From a virus: a DNA stretch of 64,000 nucleotides. Position numbers and translations under genes: made by a program. The notes beneath the pieces are model-generated. The model made no database searches, was not told the DNA's origin, and saw only the letters and a program-made list of their open reading frames with translations. Location of the stretch: positions 1 to 64,000 of IMG/VR virus record IMGVR_UViG_3300046542_000086, one strand, 5' to 3'. Shown piece by piece: positions 52,702 through 61,221 of the stretch; the first letter of the stretch is position 1; the number at the start of each line of letters is the position of its first letter.

Positions 52702-53706
52702 TTACAAATTGACACCGGGGTAGTACTGACGAATCAACGAAGTCAAAGCAGCCGCCTTGTGCGTTGGTGCAATCATCACTGGCAACTTGTATTCTTCCAT
52801 TTGACCCAGTAACGTCAAAGCACTGGCGGAAGCGTACGTGAACATTTCCAAGTTGTCGATGCTCACACCGTTACGAGTGTACTTCGCCCAATTGGGGTCA
52901 ATGTGATTCAAGACCGCTAGCAGCTCCGTGGTGCGTTCTGGATACTGAGCCGGTGTGGTTTTATCAGCGAACTTGTAAAACATCAGGATGCGCTTACAGG
53001 CGTCCGGAGCAGTGTTCAACACACCACCTGCGGTTAACGTCTCACCCATAATCTTCAACGCTTCGATATTACTCGACAGGATGGCTACTGTGTAGGACTT
53101 ACCGTAAGAATACAACGTTACGGAATTATCGCTAACCGAAGCCACAGCTTCCTGAATCAAGTCAGTAGCACCCGACTTAATTGCGTAGTCGATGATCGTG
53201 CTAGCCATCGATGCTTCAGCTGCCAAATCGAACACACTGAAGATGTCAGACTTACCAGTTAACTGCCGCGCTAGACCAGCCAGTCCGTTGATGTCATCCA
53301 AGTTACCTGACATGTACGCCTTCACGCCAGTCTTGGTTGCCCCCATGATTGACGCCACGGTACCCTTAGACACCCCGAACTTATCGAAGGTATCGAACAG
53401 AGTGTTCTGCATGTTCCCCGTCAAGCCTTTCATCAGACCTGTGGAGCCCATGCTCTTACCGATCCGAGTCAGTACGTCCAGCTTAGACAGTCGTCCATTC
53501 TGAGCCGCCGTAACGTCCCGCATGATGTTTTTGAGCATCGCTGGGTTTTTACGGATGGTCTGTGCAGCGTCAGCACTGAAGTTCTTCAGTACGTCCGGTA
53601 ACGAGTTAAGCGTCTGGTTAGCTTTCTGTTTATACGTATCGACCGTTAGGAGTGCGTCCACCGGCCCAGACTTAAACAGAGAGGTTGCAATCTTACCTGT
53701 AGTCAC
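52702..53706 (-). CDS. Probable virion protein (334 aa)
   Basis: Helical protein with alanine- and threonine-rich stretches and a hydrophobic middle. It lies beside the 651-aa structural gene in opposite orientation. Function unknown; structural role inferred from position. Confidence 0.6.
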   Translation of the reverse strand: MTTGKIATSLFKSGPVDALLTVDTYKQKANQTLNSLPDVLKNFSADAAQTIRKNPAMLKNIMRDVTAAQNGRLSKLDVLTRIGKSMGSTGLMKGLTGNMQNTLFDTFDKFGVSKGTVASIMGATKTGVKAYMSGNLDDINGLAGLARQLTGKSDIFSVFDLAAEASMASTIIDYAIKSGATDLIQEAVASVSDNSVTLYSYGKSYTVAILSSNIEALKIMGETLTAGGVLNTAPDACKRILMFYKFADKTTPAQYPERTTELLAVLNHIDPNWAKYTRNGVSIDNLEMFTYASASALTLLGQMEEYKLPVMIAPTHKAAALTSLIRQYYPGVNL

Positions 53707-53724
53707 GGTTCTCTCCCAAACGAG

Positions 53725-53760
53725 ACAAAAAAAAGAAGGGGCGTGAACCCCTTCTTAATT
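53725..53760 (-). terminator. Terminator before the 334-aa gene
   Basis: GAAGGGG/CCCCTTC with a short loop and a T-run on the minus strand, ending the 53770 transcript. Confidence 0.7.
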
Positions 53761-53769
53761 CTTTAGAGC

Positions 53770-54078
53770 TTAGAAATGCTGGGTGCCGACTGGGCGCTCC
53801 AGTTTACACAGCTTCAGGAAACCAGCGGCTTCCAGTTTCTGCATGAACACAGCAGGAGGGTACAGTAGCTTACCGATCTGGATGAAGTCGCCATCTTGCA
53901 CGTCTTCAGCCTGATGGAACTCAAAGCCGTCCATGGAAGGCGGTACCAAACGAACCATGTGGTCGTGATACGCCTTGCCAGTGACTTTGCGCCAGTAGGT
54001 CATGTCGGTCGGATTCAGCTTCGGAAGCGGAGTCTCTTCACCAACAATACGGCACTTCAGAACAGTTTCCAAACTCAT
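53770..54078 (-). CDS. Hypothetical protein (102 aa)
   Basis: Small soluble protein, last gene of a minus-strand run. Unknown. Confidence 0.68.
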   Translation of the reverse strand: MSLETVLKCRIVGEETPLPKLNPTDMTYWRKVTGKAYHDHMVRLVPPSMDGFEFHQAEDVQDGDFIQIGKLLYPPAVFMQKLEAAGFLKLCKLERPVGTQHF

Positions 54079-54080
54079 CT

Positions 54081-54599
54081 TTATTTCTTCCCAATCAATC
54101 CAGTATGTCCGGCTTTCAAGAAGACACGAATGTCTTCCAAGTCGGTCACCAACGTTCCTGTTTCCTTGGCGTTGACCACTTTACATTTATCCAAGGAGTC
54201 AGGGTCTCCATAGTAATAGTAATGGGTAAACGGTAGCTCGCTCTCGATGAAGAGCTCGAACAGTTCTTGGTTCTGTGTAATCTTGGCTACTAAGCCAATA
54301 CGGAACATCCAGTCGAACTGGTAGTCTAGTACGATGTTGTTAGGAATCTTGCAGTAGGCCACGCCCAACTCTTTTGCTTTATAGCCCCACAGCTTACGGA
54401 ACTCCTGTACCTTGCGTCCTGTCTTCAGGAAGTAATGGAGTCCCTCGGTGGATTCAAACTGCCCTAGCAACGGGTGCCAGAACGGTTCATGGGCGAAGTT
54501 AGTTAGCTTCAGTCCCAATGGTGACTTCGCTTTTGTGTAGACGTTGATGTGGTCTACATTGTCCGTCGACGGATGCCAAGATTTAAGTACTTCTGTCAC
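54081..54599 (-). CDS. Hypothetical protein (172 aa)
   Basis: Aromatic-rich protein with a histidine-rich N-terminus (WHPSTDNVDH). It ends 2 bases before the 102-aa gene. Unknown. Confidence 0.68.
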   Translation of the reverse strand: MTEVLKSWHPSTDNVDHINVYTKAKSPLGLKLTNFAHEPFWHPLLGQFESTEGLHYFLKTGRKVQEFRKLWGYKAKELGVAYCKIPNNIVLDYQFDWMFRIGLVAKITQNQELFELFIESELPFTHYYYYGDPDSLDKCKVVNAKETGTLVTDLEDIRVFLKAGHTGLIGKK

Positions 54600-54612
54600 G
54601 ATAACTACTCTT

Positions 54613-54645
54613 CGGGCATAAAGCCGCCTCGCTAAAGGCGGCTGT
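54613..54645 (-). terminator. Terminator with GCATAAA flank
   Basis: AGCCGCCTC and GAGGCGGCT-type arms (AGCCGCC/GGCGGCT) with GCATAA on the outer side. Confidence 0.7.
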
Positions 54646-54650
54646 TGGGA

Positions 54651-55124
54651 TCAAACACCACTATTGGGGTCAATGTCTCTGATCGCCTTCACGAGGTTCT
54701 CAACACTGACGCCTGTGTGTTTAACGGGAATGGTGGATTCATCAGACTCTTGCGCAGTCTCAGTTCCCACATGAATGATCGCAGAATACTCGGTCTTAAG
54801 ACCCGTACGCCATTCGAACTCCAGAGTCAATCTCACACGCATGGGATTGAGGAATCGAATAGCCTTCTCAAAGACACCCCAAGTCATCGAGGGCTTCAAG
54901 AGTTCCTTAGACAGGTTGCCCCTTGCGGAGGACATGTCGCGGGAGTTTTGCGGGATACGGTTACGTGGATCTTTCAGGTACCGTAGCATGTTACGGTTCC
55001 ACGTACTCATATTGAAGTTCTGGTCACTCAAGATCTGTCGAAACAACTTGCTCAACGTACCGTTGGCTTCTTCAGACCTTTTGGTTTTGGAGCTGAGTAC
55101 CTGATTGAGTTCCTTGTTTTGCAT
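54651..55124 (-). CDS. Hypothetical protein (157 aa)
   Basis: Basic, helical protein. GGAGG lies about 9 bases before the ATG at 55124. It overlaps the 3' end of the upstream gene by 53 bases. Unknown. Confidence 0.68.
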   Translation of the reverse strand: MQNKELNQVLSSKTKRSEEANGTLSKLFRQILSDQNFNMSTWNRNMLRYLKDPRNRIPQNSRDMSSARGNLSKELLKPSMTWGVFEKAIRFLNPMRVRLTLEFEWRTGLKTEYSAIIHVGTETAQESDESTIPVKHTGVSVENLVKAIRDIDPNSGV

Positions 55125-55716
55125 ACGATTGGACCTCCAGGAAAGCTTTAACTACCGCTTCCACATCACCCATCAGGTGTGTGAATTGTCGGGTGTAGTA
55201 CTCAACACCACTTTTGGAATCTGCACTTTCATGCAACAACGCTTTCTGGATATATTCCAGTTGTAGAATGAGGGCATTATAAACCTCCACAGGTTCTAGT
55301 TGATGACCCTTATCAGTAGACAAGTAGTCGTCCAGTTTTACAACACGCACGTTACCGGGTAGGTTACGGCTTTTCTGGATACGTTCAGACACAAGGTCTT
55401 TGTCATGTACGATGCGTGAACACTCGTTCAGCAGCAGTAACAAGGAATGTACCGTAGGGTTGATTACGCGAACATTGATGGAAAGTCCCAGCAATGGTGT
55501 GTATTGCTTAAGTTGCGCGACATCAACCAACCGTGCCAAATCCATGCAGTAAAGTACGTCCATCAGGACAGTGCCTTCTACTGTGTGTTTACGGATCACC
55601 GATTCGATTTGGTTCTGCAACGTGGGCTTCTTTACTACTCCACTAAGCAGTTTTCTCAAACTAGCTTCAATGGAATAATATACACTTGTAATTTTTTTGA
55701 GCGAGGAGCTGAACAT
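55072..55716 (-). CDS. Hypothetical protein (about 214 aa), start uncertain
   Basis: Helical, leucine-rich protein. The frame stays open to 55920, but the extra N-terminus is the antisense of the plus-strand gene. The ATG at 55716 has AAGG about 9 bases upstream and is chosen. It shares the sequence CATG with the opposite gene's start at 55715. A TATATTAT string inside the first codons was considered as a promoter and rejected. Confidence 0.6.
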   Translation of the reverse strand: MFSSSLKKITSVYYSIEASLRKLLSGVVKKPTLQNQIESVIRKHTVEGTVLMDVLYCMDLARLVDVAQLKQYTPLLGLSINVRVINPTVHSLLLLLNECSRIVHDKDLVSERIQKSRNLPGNVRVVKLDDYLSTDKGHQLEPVEVYNALILQLEYIQKALLHESADSKSGVEYYTRQFTHLMGDVEAVVKAFLEVQSYAKQGTQSGTQLQNQKV

Positions 55717-56137
55717 GTCTGAGGACCTTTTAACGGACGACAACATTCTACGGTTTACCCAGAAGCAACGGAAGTCACTCGAAGCTGAGCTGATGAAAAA
55801 CGGCTGGCCTAAGGATACGGATACCCAAGAACAGTTGATGACTCTGTGGAATGACATGGATCGCCAAGCTCTGGGTAACAAGCGAATCGGTGCGGCAGAG
55901 AAGCTGGCTGACTCCGACAAATACGTAGCAAGTGTGATCGCTGACGTAGTGAAGAAGTTCGGCTCGAAAATTCCTTACGAGAACGGAAGCCGTGGGGACA
56001 CTGGTCTGTTGATCGAACAGTACACGGAAGGCGAGAAGCACAAGTTGCCTAAAGCTGAGCCAGTGCCGGGGGAAATGGGCATCGGTACAGCCAACATGAA
56101 CTTCACGGACTTCGTTAAGGCGTTCGAGGAGGAATAA
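55715..56137 (+). CDS. Hypothetical protein (140 aa)
   Basis: Acidic helical protein. GAGGAG lies 6 bases before the ATG at 55715; a TTG at 55697 in the same frame is ignored. Starts back-to-back with the minus-strand gene. Function unknown. Confidence 0.72.
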   Translation: MSEDLLTDDNILRFTQKQRKSLEAELMKNGWPKDTDTQEQLMTLWNDMDRQALGNKRIGAAEKLADSDKYVASVIADVVKKFGSKIPYENGSRGDTGLLIEQYTEGEKHKLPKAEPVPGEMGIGTANMNFTDFVKAFEEE

Positions 56138-56175
56138 GCAACATAATATCGCACTACCCCGTAATTTTAAATACG

Positions 56176-56211
56176 GTCATAAAGGGAGGCCTGGGGCCTC
56201 CTTCTATGCCG
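56176..56211. terminator. Bidirectional terminator with TCATAAA/TATGCC arms
   Basis: GGGAGGCC and GGCCTCC around TG, with the shared flanks, between the genes ending at 56137 and 56212. Confidence 0.8.
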
Positions 56212-56916
56212 TTAGCGAACGGGGCTGAACTGAGCGATGTCTAGCAGCTGGAGGTTAACGTACAGTTTACTGGTGAACTCAAGCATCTCGAAGGGAGACA
56301 CTATACCAATCCCAGGCAGGGTGATGTCCTCCTCAGTAAAGTCGCCCACTGCCGATCTAGCCGGAGCAAAGACCGTGATGCTGGGGATAACCTTATTGTG
56401 GAAGCGAGCTTCCTGTAGACCCATCCATTCGTCAAAGTCGTACAGGATGTAAGCTGAGTAGTCTGCATCCAACAACGCTGGAGTGATTTCGTCAGGAGCC
56501 ATCCAGACGTGGTCTAACTTAACCTCGTTGTTAGTGAACACCGCAAGGCTGGTCAGGTACATCTCGATCTGGTCATCATCCAAGTGGTATGGATAGAAGT
56601 TGATCGTAAGCTTGACGTCGTGTACCAGCGGAGAGTTGATACGCTGGTCACAGAGGTTCGCAAACATGCTCGTCAATGACAGACACAGGTTTGTACACAA
56701 CGAGCCCCGTAGGGTGTCTACATCGCGTTTGGCGTACTGAGCTTGATAAGCCTCGTTAGTCACCATCCCACCAGTGTACTTAGCAAAGTCATCAGACAGA
56801 CGTTGCCAGTAGTACTCGTTCACCATCTTTGCAGCTGCCTCAGGATTGACCCGTGCCAGAGACGGCAACCGGGTATCAACCAAGGCATCAATCTGACACA
56901 GGACATGTTGATCCAT
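56212..56916 (-). CDS. Hypothetical protein (234 aa)
   Basis: Acidic alpha/beta protein. Its start overlaps the stop of the 159-aa gene by one base (TAATG), indicating coupling. Probably a member of the small-gene block 56212-58894. Unknown. Confidence 0.7.
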   Translation of the reverse strand: MDQHVLCQIDALVDTRLPSLARVNPEAAAKMVNEYYWQRLSDDFAKYTGGMVTNEAYQAQYAKRDVDTLRGSLCTNLCLSLTSMFANLCDQRINSPLVHDVKLTINFYPYHLDDDQIEMYLTSLAVFTNNEVKLDHVWMAPDEITPALLDADYSAYILYDFDEWMGLQEARFHNKVIPSITVFAPARSAVGDFTEEDITLPGIGIVSPFEMLEFTSKLYVNLQLLDIAQFSPVR

Positions 56917-57395
56917 TACGCAGCCTCTTCCGGACGCAGACCACCCAACACACGATCGAGTTCGAGGAAGTCAATCAGCAACACAAGAACCAACCACGGA
57001 TAGGCACTCATGTACTTGGTCAGGTTAGGCTCAGACACCATCCGTTCCAACATGTCCTCACCGATGGTTTTATCTTCCTCTACGTCCAGACTGGATTCGT
57101 AGTGAACAGTGAACGCATCGGCCAACTTAGCCACCAGTTCATCCCAACCCTCTTTACCGAGGATGAATCGCATCTGCTGACTACCACCGTGAACGAAGTC
57201 CACCAGCACTTCTTTCTCACGGATCATTTCCCACAGTTCTTGAACCTGAGTCTCCGTGGCGAGTTGGTTCAGACGGATGTCGTTCTGGAGGAAGAACAGA
57301 AACTCCACTACATCAATCTTGCCTGGCTCATCCAACATCGCTTCGAAGCGACGACGCAGAGCGTACGTGATGTCATTGATGACGTCTTTCATCAT
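56916..57395 (-). CDS. Hypothetical protein (159 aa)
   Basis: Helical, acidic protein with two ATG choices (57395 or 57392). It overlaps both neighbours by a few bases. Unknown. Confidence 0.68.
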   Translation of the reverse strand: MMKDVINDITYALRRRFEAMLDEPGKIDVVEFLFFLQNDIRLNQLATETQVQELWEMIREKEVLVDFVHGGSQQMRFILGKEGWDELVAKLADAFTVHYESSLDVEEDKTIGEDMLERMVSEPNLTKYMSAYPWLVLVLLIDFLELDRVLGGLRPEEAA

Positions 57396-58063
57396 TTATC
57401 CAAAGTGTTGTCGAGGTGGATAGTTTTGAGGAGGGTGGATAGAGTCGTTACAGACTTGACCTTAGTGCCGAACTGAGACAAGTACTCGATACTCACCCCA
57501 CCCGTTTCAATGATCGAACGGTTCATGGCGTTGAAAGCCTGAGCGTCGCCCCCACGGAACTTGATCAGCTCAGTGATCGTAGCGTCCAACCCTTGAGCGA
57601 ACAACACCTGTAGTTCAGGGAAGGAGATCTTCGAACCTTTGGAAGGGCCAGTAGACTGACCAGACAGTTCGTCGATGTGCTTGTTGTTCTCTGGGATGGT
57701 CGCTTTACTTTGCAGCAACTGAACCTGACGACGCAGTGGTACGTCAATGACCAGATACTTCACCGGAGTCTTGTAGACTTCCCCAGTGGTCGGATCAGTC
57801 AGGATCAGGTATTGGAAGAAGTCGTGTCCCAGTTCCTTAGCGATCGCAAGGTTACGGTCTAGACTCAACTTCTGTTTCGACAGGTTCGGTGTCTTGATGG
57901 TCAGGATCTCAGTCCCGTCCTCTAGATTCTTCATGAACTGGTCGAATTCTTTGTCCGTCATCTCAGACAGACGCATCGTGTAGAACGCAGTATTCGGGCT
58001 ACCGGGTAGGATCTTTTCGATGTACTTCAAGATCATAGCGGTAGCAGCTTTACGGTTGCTCAT
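57392..58063 (-). CDS. Hypothetical protein (223 aa)
   Basis: Basic-N-terminal helical protein. Overlaps the next gene at the ATGA. Unknown; no enzyme motif. Confidence 0.7.
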   Translation of the reverse strand: MSNRKAATAMILKYIEKILPGSPNTAFYTMRLSEMTDKEFDQFMKNLEDGTEILTIKTPNLSKQKLSLDRNLAIAKELGHDFFQYLILTDPTTGEVYKTPVKYLVIDVPLRRQVQLLQSKATIPENNKHIDELSGQSTGPSKGSKISFPELQVLFAQGLDATITELIKFRGGDAQAFNAMNRSIIETGGVSIEYLSQFGTKVKSVTTLSTLLKTIHLDNTLDK

Positions 58064-58092
58064 GGTCGTGTCCTAATTAGTTCCCTATAGGA

Positions 58093-58611
58093 TCACTCAT
58101 TAAGAATGAACTTAAGGTAAGACAAACCATGTGACCACGCCAAAGTGGCAAAGTGAGATTGTTGTGTAAAGTTCTGGGTAGCCATGCGACGTGAGGTGAA
58201 TTCCACAGCATGGGTACATTGCTTCAGGAGATGGTCAATTGATTCCTGGGCTTCTGCATTGTCCTTAGATAACCGCACGCCATGGTGGGGTAGGCGCTGT
58301 TTGGTTACGCAGTAGGTCATCGCGTTGACGAACTCTGTACTCCCGGAGATGTGTAACACAGCACCGACACGCGGTAGTTCTGGGTCCCATCCGAGGTCCT
58401 TGAGTAACGTCAGTACGGTATTCTCAATCGATACCATGTCCCCTACGAAGTCTGAGCAGTACACCAACAAGTGTACGACGTCGTAAAGACCACGGGTTTC
58501 AAGCTTCACATTAACCGAAGGCAGTGCATCGTTACGTTCACTTCTCCCCGTGGTAGCCATAATGGCTTGGGCGAAGACGTCGATGCCTCCGGTGGGGAGT
58601 TGAATGTTCAT
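58093..58611 (-). CDS. Hypothetical protein (172 aa)
   Basis: GGAAG lies 7 bases before ATG 58611, chosen over the 58647 start which lies inside the previous gene. No motif. Unknown. Confidence 0.68.
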   Translation of the reverse strand: MNIQLPTGGIDVFAQAIMATTGRSERNDALPSVNVKLETRGLYDVVHLLVYCSDFVGDMVSIENTVLTLLKDLGWDPELPRVGAVLHISGSTEFVNAMTYCVTKQRLPHHGVRLSKDNAEAQESIDHLLKQCTHAVEFTSRRMATQNFTQQSHFATLAWSHGLSYLKFILNE

Positions 58612-58615
58612 GGGG

Positions 58616-58894
58616 TCACTTCCAGCTAGGTAGTCCGTAAGCCGCAATGGTCGGAGCTACGTGTTTATTGAACAGACGCAACCAGTCTTTCTCGGTAACG
58701 TCATCCATCAAGCATTCACGTTCGTTCACCGTGGAGCACGGCAACATGCCCAACTGTACCCGCAGGTAGTTGTTGGTCGTAATCACTGGATTGGGAACAT
58801 CTGCGGAAGGGCTGAAGTGTGCTTGCATTTTAGCGGCAGCATCAGCACTGTGTTTACTCAAGCACTGTAATACGTTGTCGTAAAAGGTATTCAT
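58616..58894 (-). CDS. Hypothetical protein (92 aa)
   Basis: Small helical protein; AGGTGATCC precedes the ATG. First gene of the block reaching to 56212. Unknown. Confidence 0.68.
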   Translation of the reverse strand: MNTFYDNVLQCLSKHSADAAAKMQAHFSPSADVPNPVITTNNYLRVQLGMLPCSTVNERECLMDDVTEKDWLRLFNKHVAPTIAAYGLPSWK

Positions 58895-58965
58895 TGGATC
58901 ACCTGTCGTTTAAGAAGGCGGACATTCCACCTATATAGTTACTTTGCTGCATTAAGAATTACTAG

Positions 58966-59006
58966 GCACAAAAAAATAGCCCCTAGGTAAGCAGGCTATT
59001 TTCTCT
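58966..59006 (-). terminator. Terminator hairpin without the GCATAA flank
   Basis: AATAGCC and GGCTATT pair around CCTAGGTAAGCA, with a T-run on the minus strand, ending the 59012 transcript. Confidence 0.75.
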
Positions 59007-59011
59007 AGAGT

Positions 59012-59398
59012 TCAACCGCCAATCCGATTCTGGATAGCTTTGATCTCTTTGCCCAGCGCCAAGACTTGGCTGCCGATTTTCTCAGCGATGTTACCAATGC
59101 GATTAGCTTGATGCTGACGAAGATGTTCAATCTTAATACAGTGCTGAATGTCTTCGGCGACTTGGGTAGTGGCGTCGAGCCAGAACACCATCATCAACCA
59201 ATTACCACTGCAAAGCGCAGCCATACTGTAGACCAACAACGTGGACATGTTTTCATCAGTATAAGGCATCTCACGACATTTGATTATCCGGTCATTGAGT
59301 GCACGCAGTCGAAGCAGCTTCTTATGAAGCTTACCAAGTTCACCCATCTTGACATTGATCAAGATACGTCCTGCATTGTATTGTGCGTCAGTTACCAT
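59012..59398 (-). CDS. Hypothetical protein (128 aa), early
   Basis: The ATG at 59398 has GGAG 8 bases upstream; the longer frame to 59419 starts before that site. Helical protein with cysteine residues in the middle (KCREMPYTDENMSTLLVY). Behind an early-type promoter. Unknown. Confidence 0.7.
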   Translation of the reverse strand: MVTDAQYNAGRILINVKMGELGKLHKKLLRLRALNDRIIKCREMPYTDENMSTLLVYSMAALCSGNWLMMVFWLDATTQVAEDIQHCIKIEHLRQHQANRIGNIAEKIGSQVLALGKEIKAIQNRIGG

Positions 59399-59454
59399 TA
59401 TCAGTTCTCCAGAGAACACTAGATTGTTGTAAACAAGATATTGCTATCCTATCC

Positions 59455-59482
59455 CCTAGGTAATATATACCTGAGATATTTT
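59455..59482 (-). promoter_or_regulatory. Early-type phage promoter
   Basis: Minus strand TATCTCAGGTATATATTACC with the TATATTAC core, in front of the 59012-59398 gene. It ends the row of six minus-strand copies. Confidence 0.68.
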
Positions 59483-59494
59483 TAGTTTTACTGG

Positions 59495-59527
59495 CGGCAT
59501 AAAAGCCTCCCCGAAGGGAGGCTCCCA
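59495..59527 (-). terminator. Terminator with GCATAAA flank
   Basis: AGCCTCCC and GGGAGGCT with CGAA in the loop and GGCATAAA upstream of the stem; it closes the 56-aa/UvsX-like unit. Confidence 0.75.
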
Positions 59528-59530
59528 CGT

Positions 59531-59701
59531 TTACCGATCAGGTCTCTTGAGACCGAGCTTTAACAACCCACTGATACTGAGCTTTAACTCAGACATCCTG
59601 ATTATGGTTTGCTCCCAGAACGCTATCCGATCATCAGTCACCAGATCTAAGCACTTCTCTTTGAGTACACGACAACCGATGGTAGCCCGACGCCGCTTCA
59701 T
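59531..59701 (-). CDS. Small basic protein (56 aa), coupled to UvsX-like gene
   Basis: Its ATG overlaps the UvsX-like stop (TAATG). Begins MKRRRATIG and is rich in Arg/Lys/Leu. A terminator follows 4 bases after the stop. Coupling suggests a partner or regulator of the UvsX-like protein, but there is no direct evidence. Confidence 0.6.
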   Translation of the reverse strand: MKRRRATIGCRVLKEKCLDLVTDDRIAFWEQTIIRMSELKLSISGLLKLGLKRPDR

Positions 59702-61107
59702 TACGCAGCCGCCTTGTTGACCACGCCCTTGTACCAGTAAGGAACGTACTCACCCTTGGCCATACGGAGCAAGTCGAAGGTGGACATGAACTGTTTAGGG
59801 TTCTTGTTCTCTTCGAAGTCCCAGTAACCACGAGTGTCCAGCAACTCGTCCCAGTTGTAACCCATCGCCTTGATCTTCTCGTAGAGCTCTTTAGGCTCCA
59901 TCAGGTAGCCACGAGTTTGAACAAAGCCGAGGTTTTCCATCTGGCAAAGCTCAGAGGTGATTTCCATCGCCCGCTGGAGACGCTCAGAGTCACGGATCTT
60001 GCCACGCACAGTCGTACGCTGCATGGTGATCTCTGGACACAGTTCCATGTAGTACGCACGGTCGTGACCGCCAATACCGTACTTGAAGAACTTGCAGTAG
60101 TTGAACTCAGTCATCCCTACCAGCAAACCTTCACGCTGAGAGTAGATCACTTCGAACGGCATCCCGGTAGGACCCGCCTTAGCCCGCAGGTTCTGTAGAA
60201 CCAGCAAGTTCAGGTCAGTGTCGCCTTCAAGGTTGTCATCCGGCCCTGCTGGGAACTCAGGAGCTTTGGTGGCCTTGTTCTGGAGTACCGTAACGCTGTT
60301 GCAGTACCACAGGTTGTTCGTGAGGAACGTAAACTTCTCAGGAACGTTCTTGAAGACGTTCTTCCCTTTGAGGAAGGCCAGCTTCTTCGGATCAGGTGCG
60401 TACTGATCGAGCTGGTGCTTGTCGCCCACGTGTGCCGTTGCAATCAGGTAGTTGTTAGCACCTGCTGTCAAGTTCGGCAACTGCATCAACATCTGCGTCT
60501 TAGCCGCAGCAGAACGCAAGGCGTCAGTGTTAGCACCGGAGTCACCGATCTCGTTCTTGTCGTAGATGCCTTCGACCGAGTCAGTGATGAACATGCTGAG
60601 GGAATCGATCTCGAACAAGTGCGGCATGATGCACTTGATGAACTCACCCTTGTTGTCGATGAAAGGCATGGTCCGTTGCATGGACTTCGCCTCTTTCTTC
60701 TTGAGGTTGGACATGTCACGGAACTTGTCGAACCATTTGTTACCGGAGACCATCGTCGAGTCAGTGAGGACGATCTTCTTCAGTTCAGCCAGATCCTGAC
60801 CCATCAGCTCAGGGAACTGCATGGCCAACTGGTACAGACGTTCGAGCGTCATAGACGTTTCGGTGTCGTAGAAGTTAGCCTTAGCCAGATAGCGGGCAAT
60901 GATCCGAAGAATCATGAAGTGGGCAATCAGCGACTTACCCATATTACCGCGACCAGCAATACCAGTGAACGGCGACAAACCACCGTTCATGATCATCTCC
61001 CCATGCTTACCTTTGTAGTAGCGTCCAGTGGGAAGGTCAAACAGGCAGCCCAAGTTAAAGAAAGGGCGAAGGCGTGGTGCCTGTTCAAAGAAATCGTCTA
61101 ATTCCAT
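59701..61107 (-). CDS. UvsX/RecA-like ATPase
   Basis: Walker A GIAGRGNMGKSL near residue 50 and a Walker B-like EIDSLSMFITDS near residue 167 fit the RecA/UvsX/DnaB core. The 468-residue length exceeds RecA. phiKZ has a related protein (gp152) in the same neighbourhood. It probably handles recombination or unwinding of phage DNA. Which of strand exchange and helicase activity it has is not decided here. Confidence 0.75.
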   Translation of the reverse strand: MELDDFFEQAPRLRPFFNLGCLFDLPTGRYYKGKHGEMIMNGGLSPFTGIAGRGNMGKSLIAHFMILRIIARYLAKANFYDTETSMTLERLYQLAMQFPELMGQDLAELKKIVLTDSTMVSGNKWFDKFRDMSNLKKKEAKSMQRTMPFIDNKGEFIKCIMPHLFEIDSLSMFITDSVEGIYDKNEIGDSGANTDALRSAAAKTQMLMQLPNLTAGANNYLIATAHVGDKHQLDQYAPDPKKLAFLKGKNVFKNVPEKFTFLTNNLWYCNSVTVLQNKATKAPEFPAGPDDNLEGDTDLNLLVLQNLRAKAGPTGMPFEVIYSQREGLLVGMTEFNYCKFFKYGIGGHDRAYYMELCPEITMQRTTVRGKIRDSERLQRAMEITSELCQMENLGFVQTRGYLMEPKELYEKIKAMGYNWDELLDTRGYWDFEENKNPKQFMSTFDLLRMAKGEYVPYWYKGVVNKAAA

Positions 61108-61221
61108 GTTTTACTCGCTACTGTGGCTGGAATAAATGTTTTAAACTCATTTGATACGTCCCGTGAGTTTAATTTTATGTGTCTTTGCTCAACCGAGCTA
61201 TTCCCCACTCAAGGTGACTCA

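Noticed and set aside
55668-55690. TATATTAT string resembling the early promoter
   Set aside because: It lies inside the probable first codons of the minus-strand gene, lacks the TTT-n-AGAC part and has a better explanation as coding sequence.
59634-59831. Minus-strand frame of 65 codons inside the UvsX-like gene
   Set aside because: Different frame from both the UvsX-like gene and the 56-aa gene, with no ribosome site.
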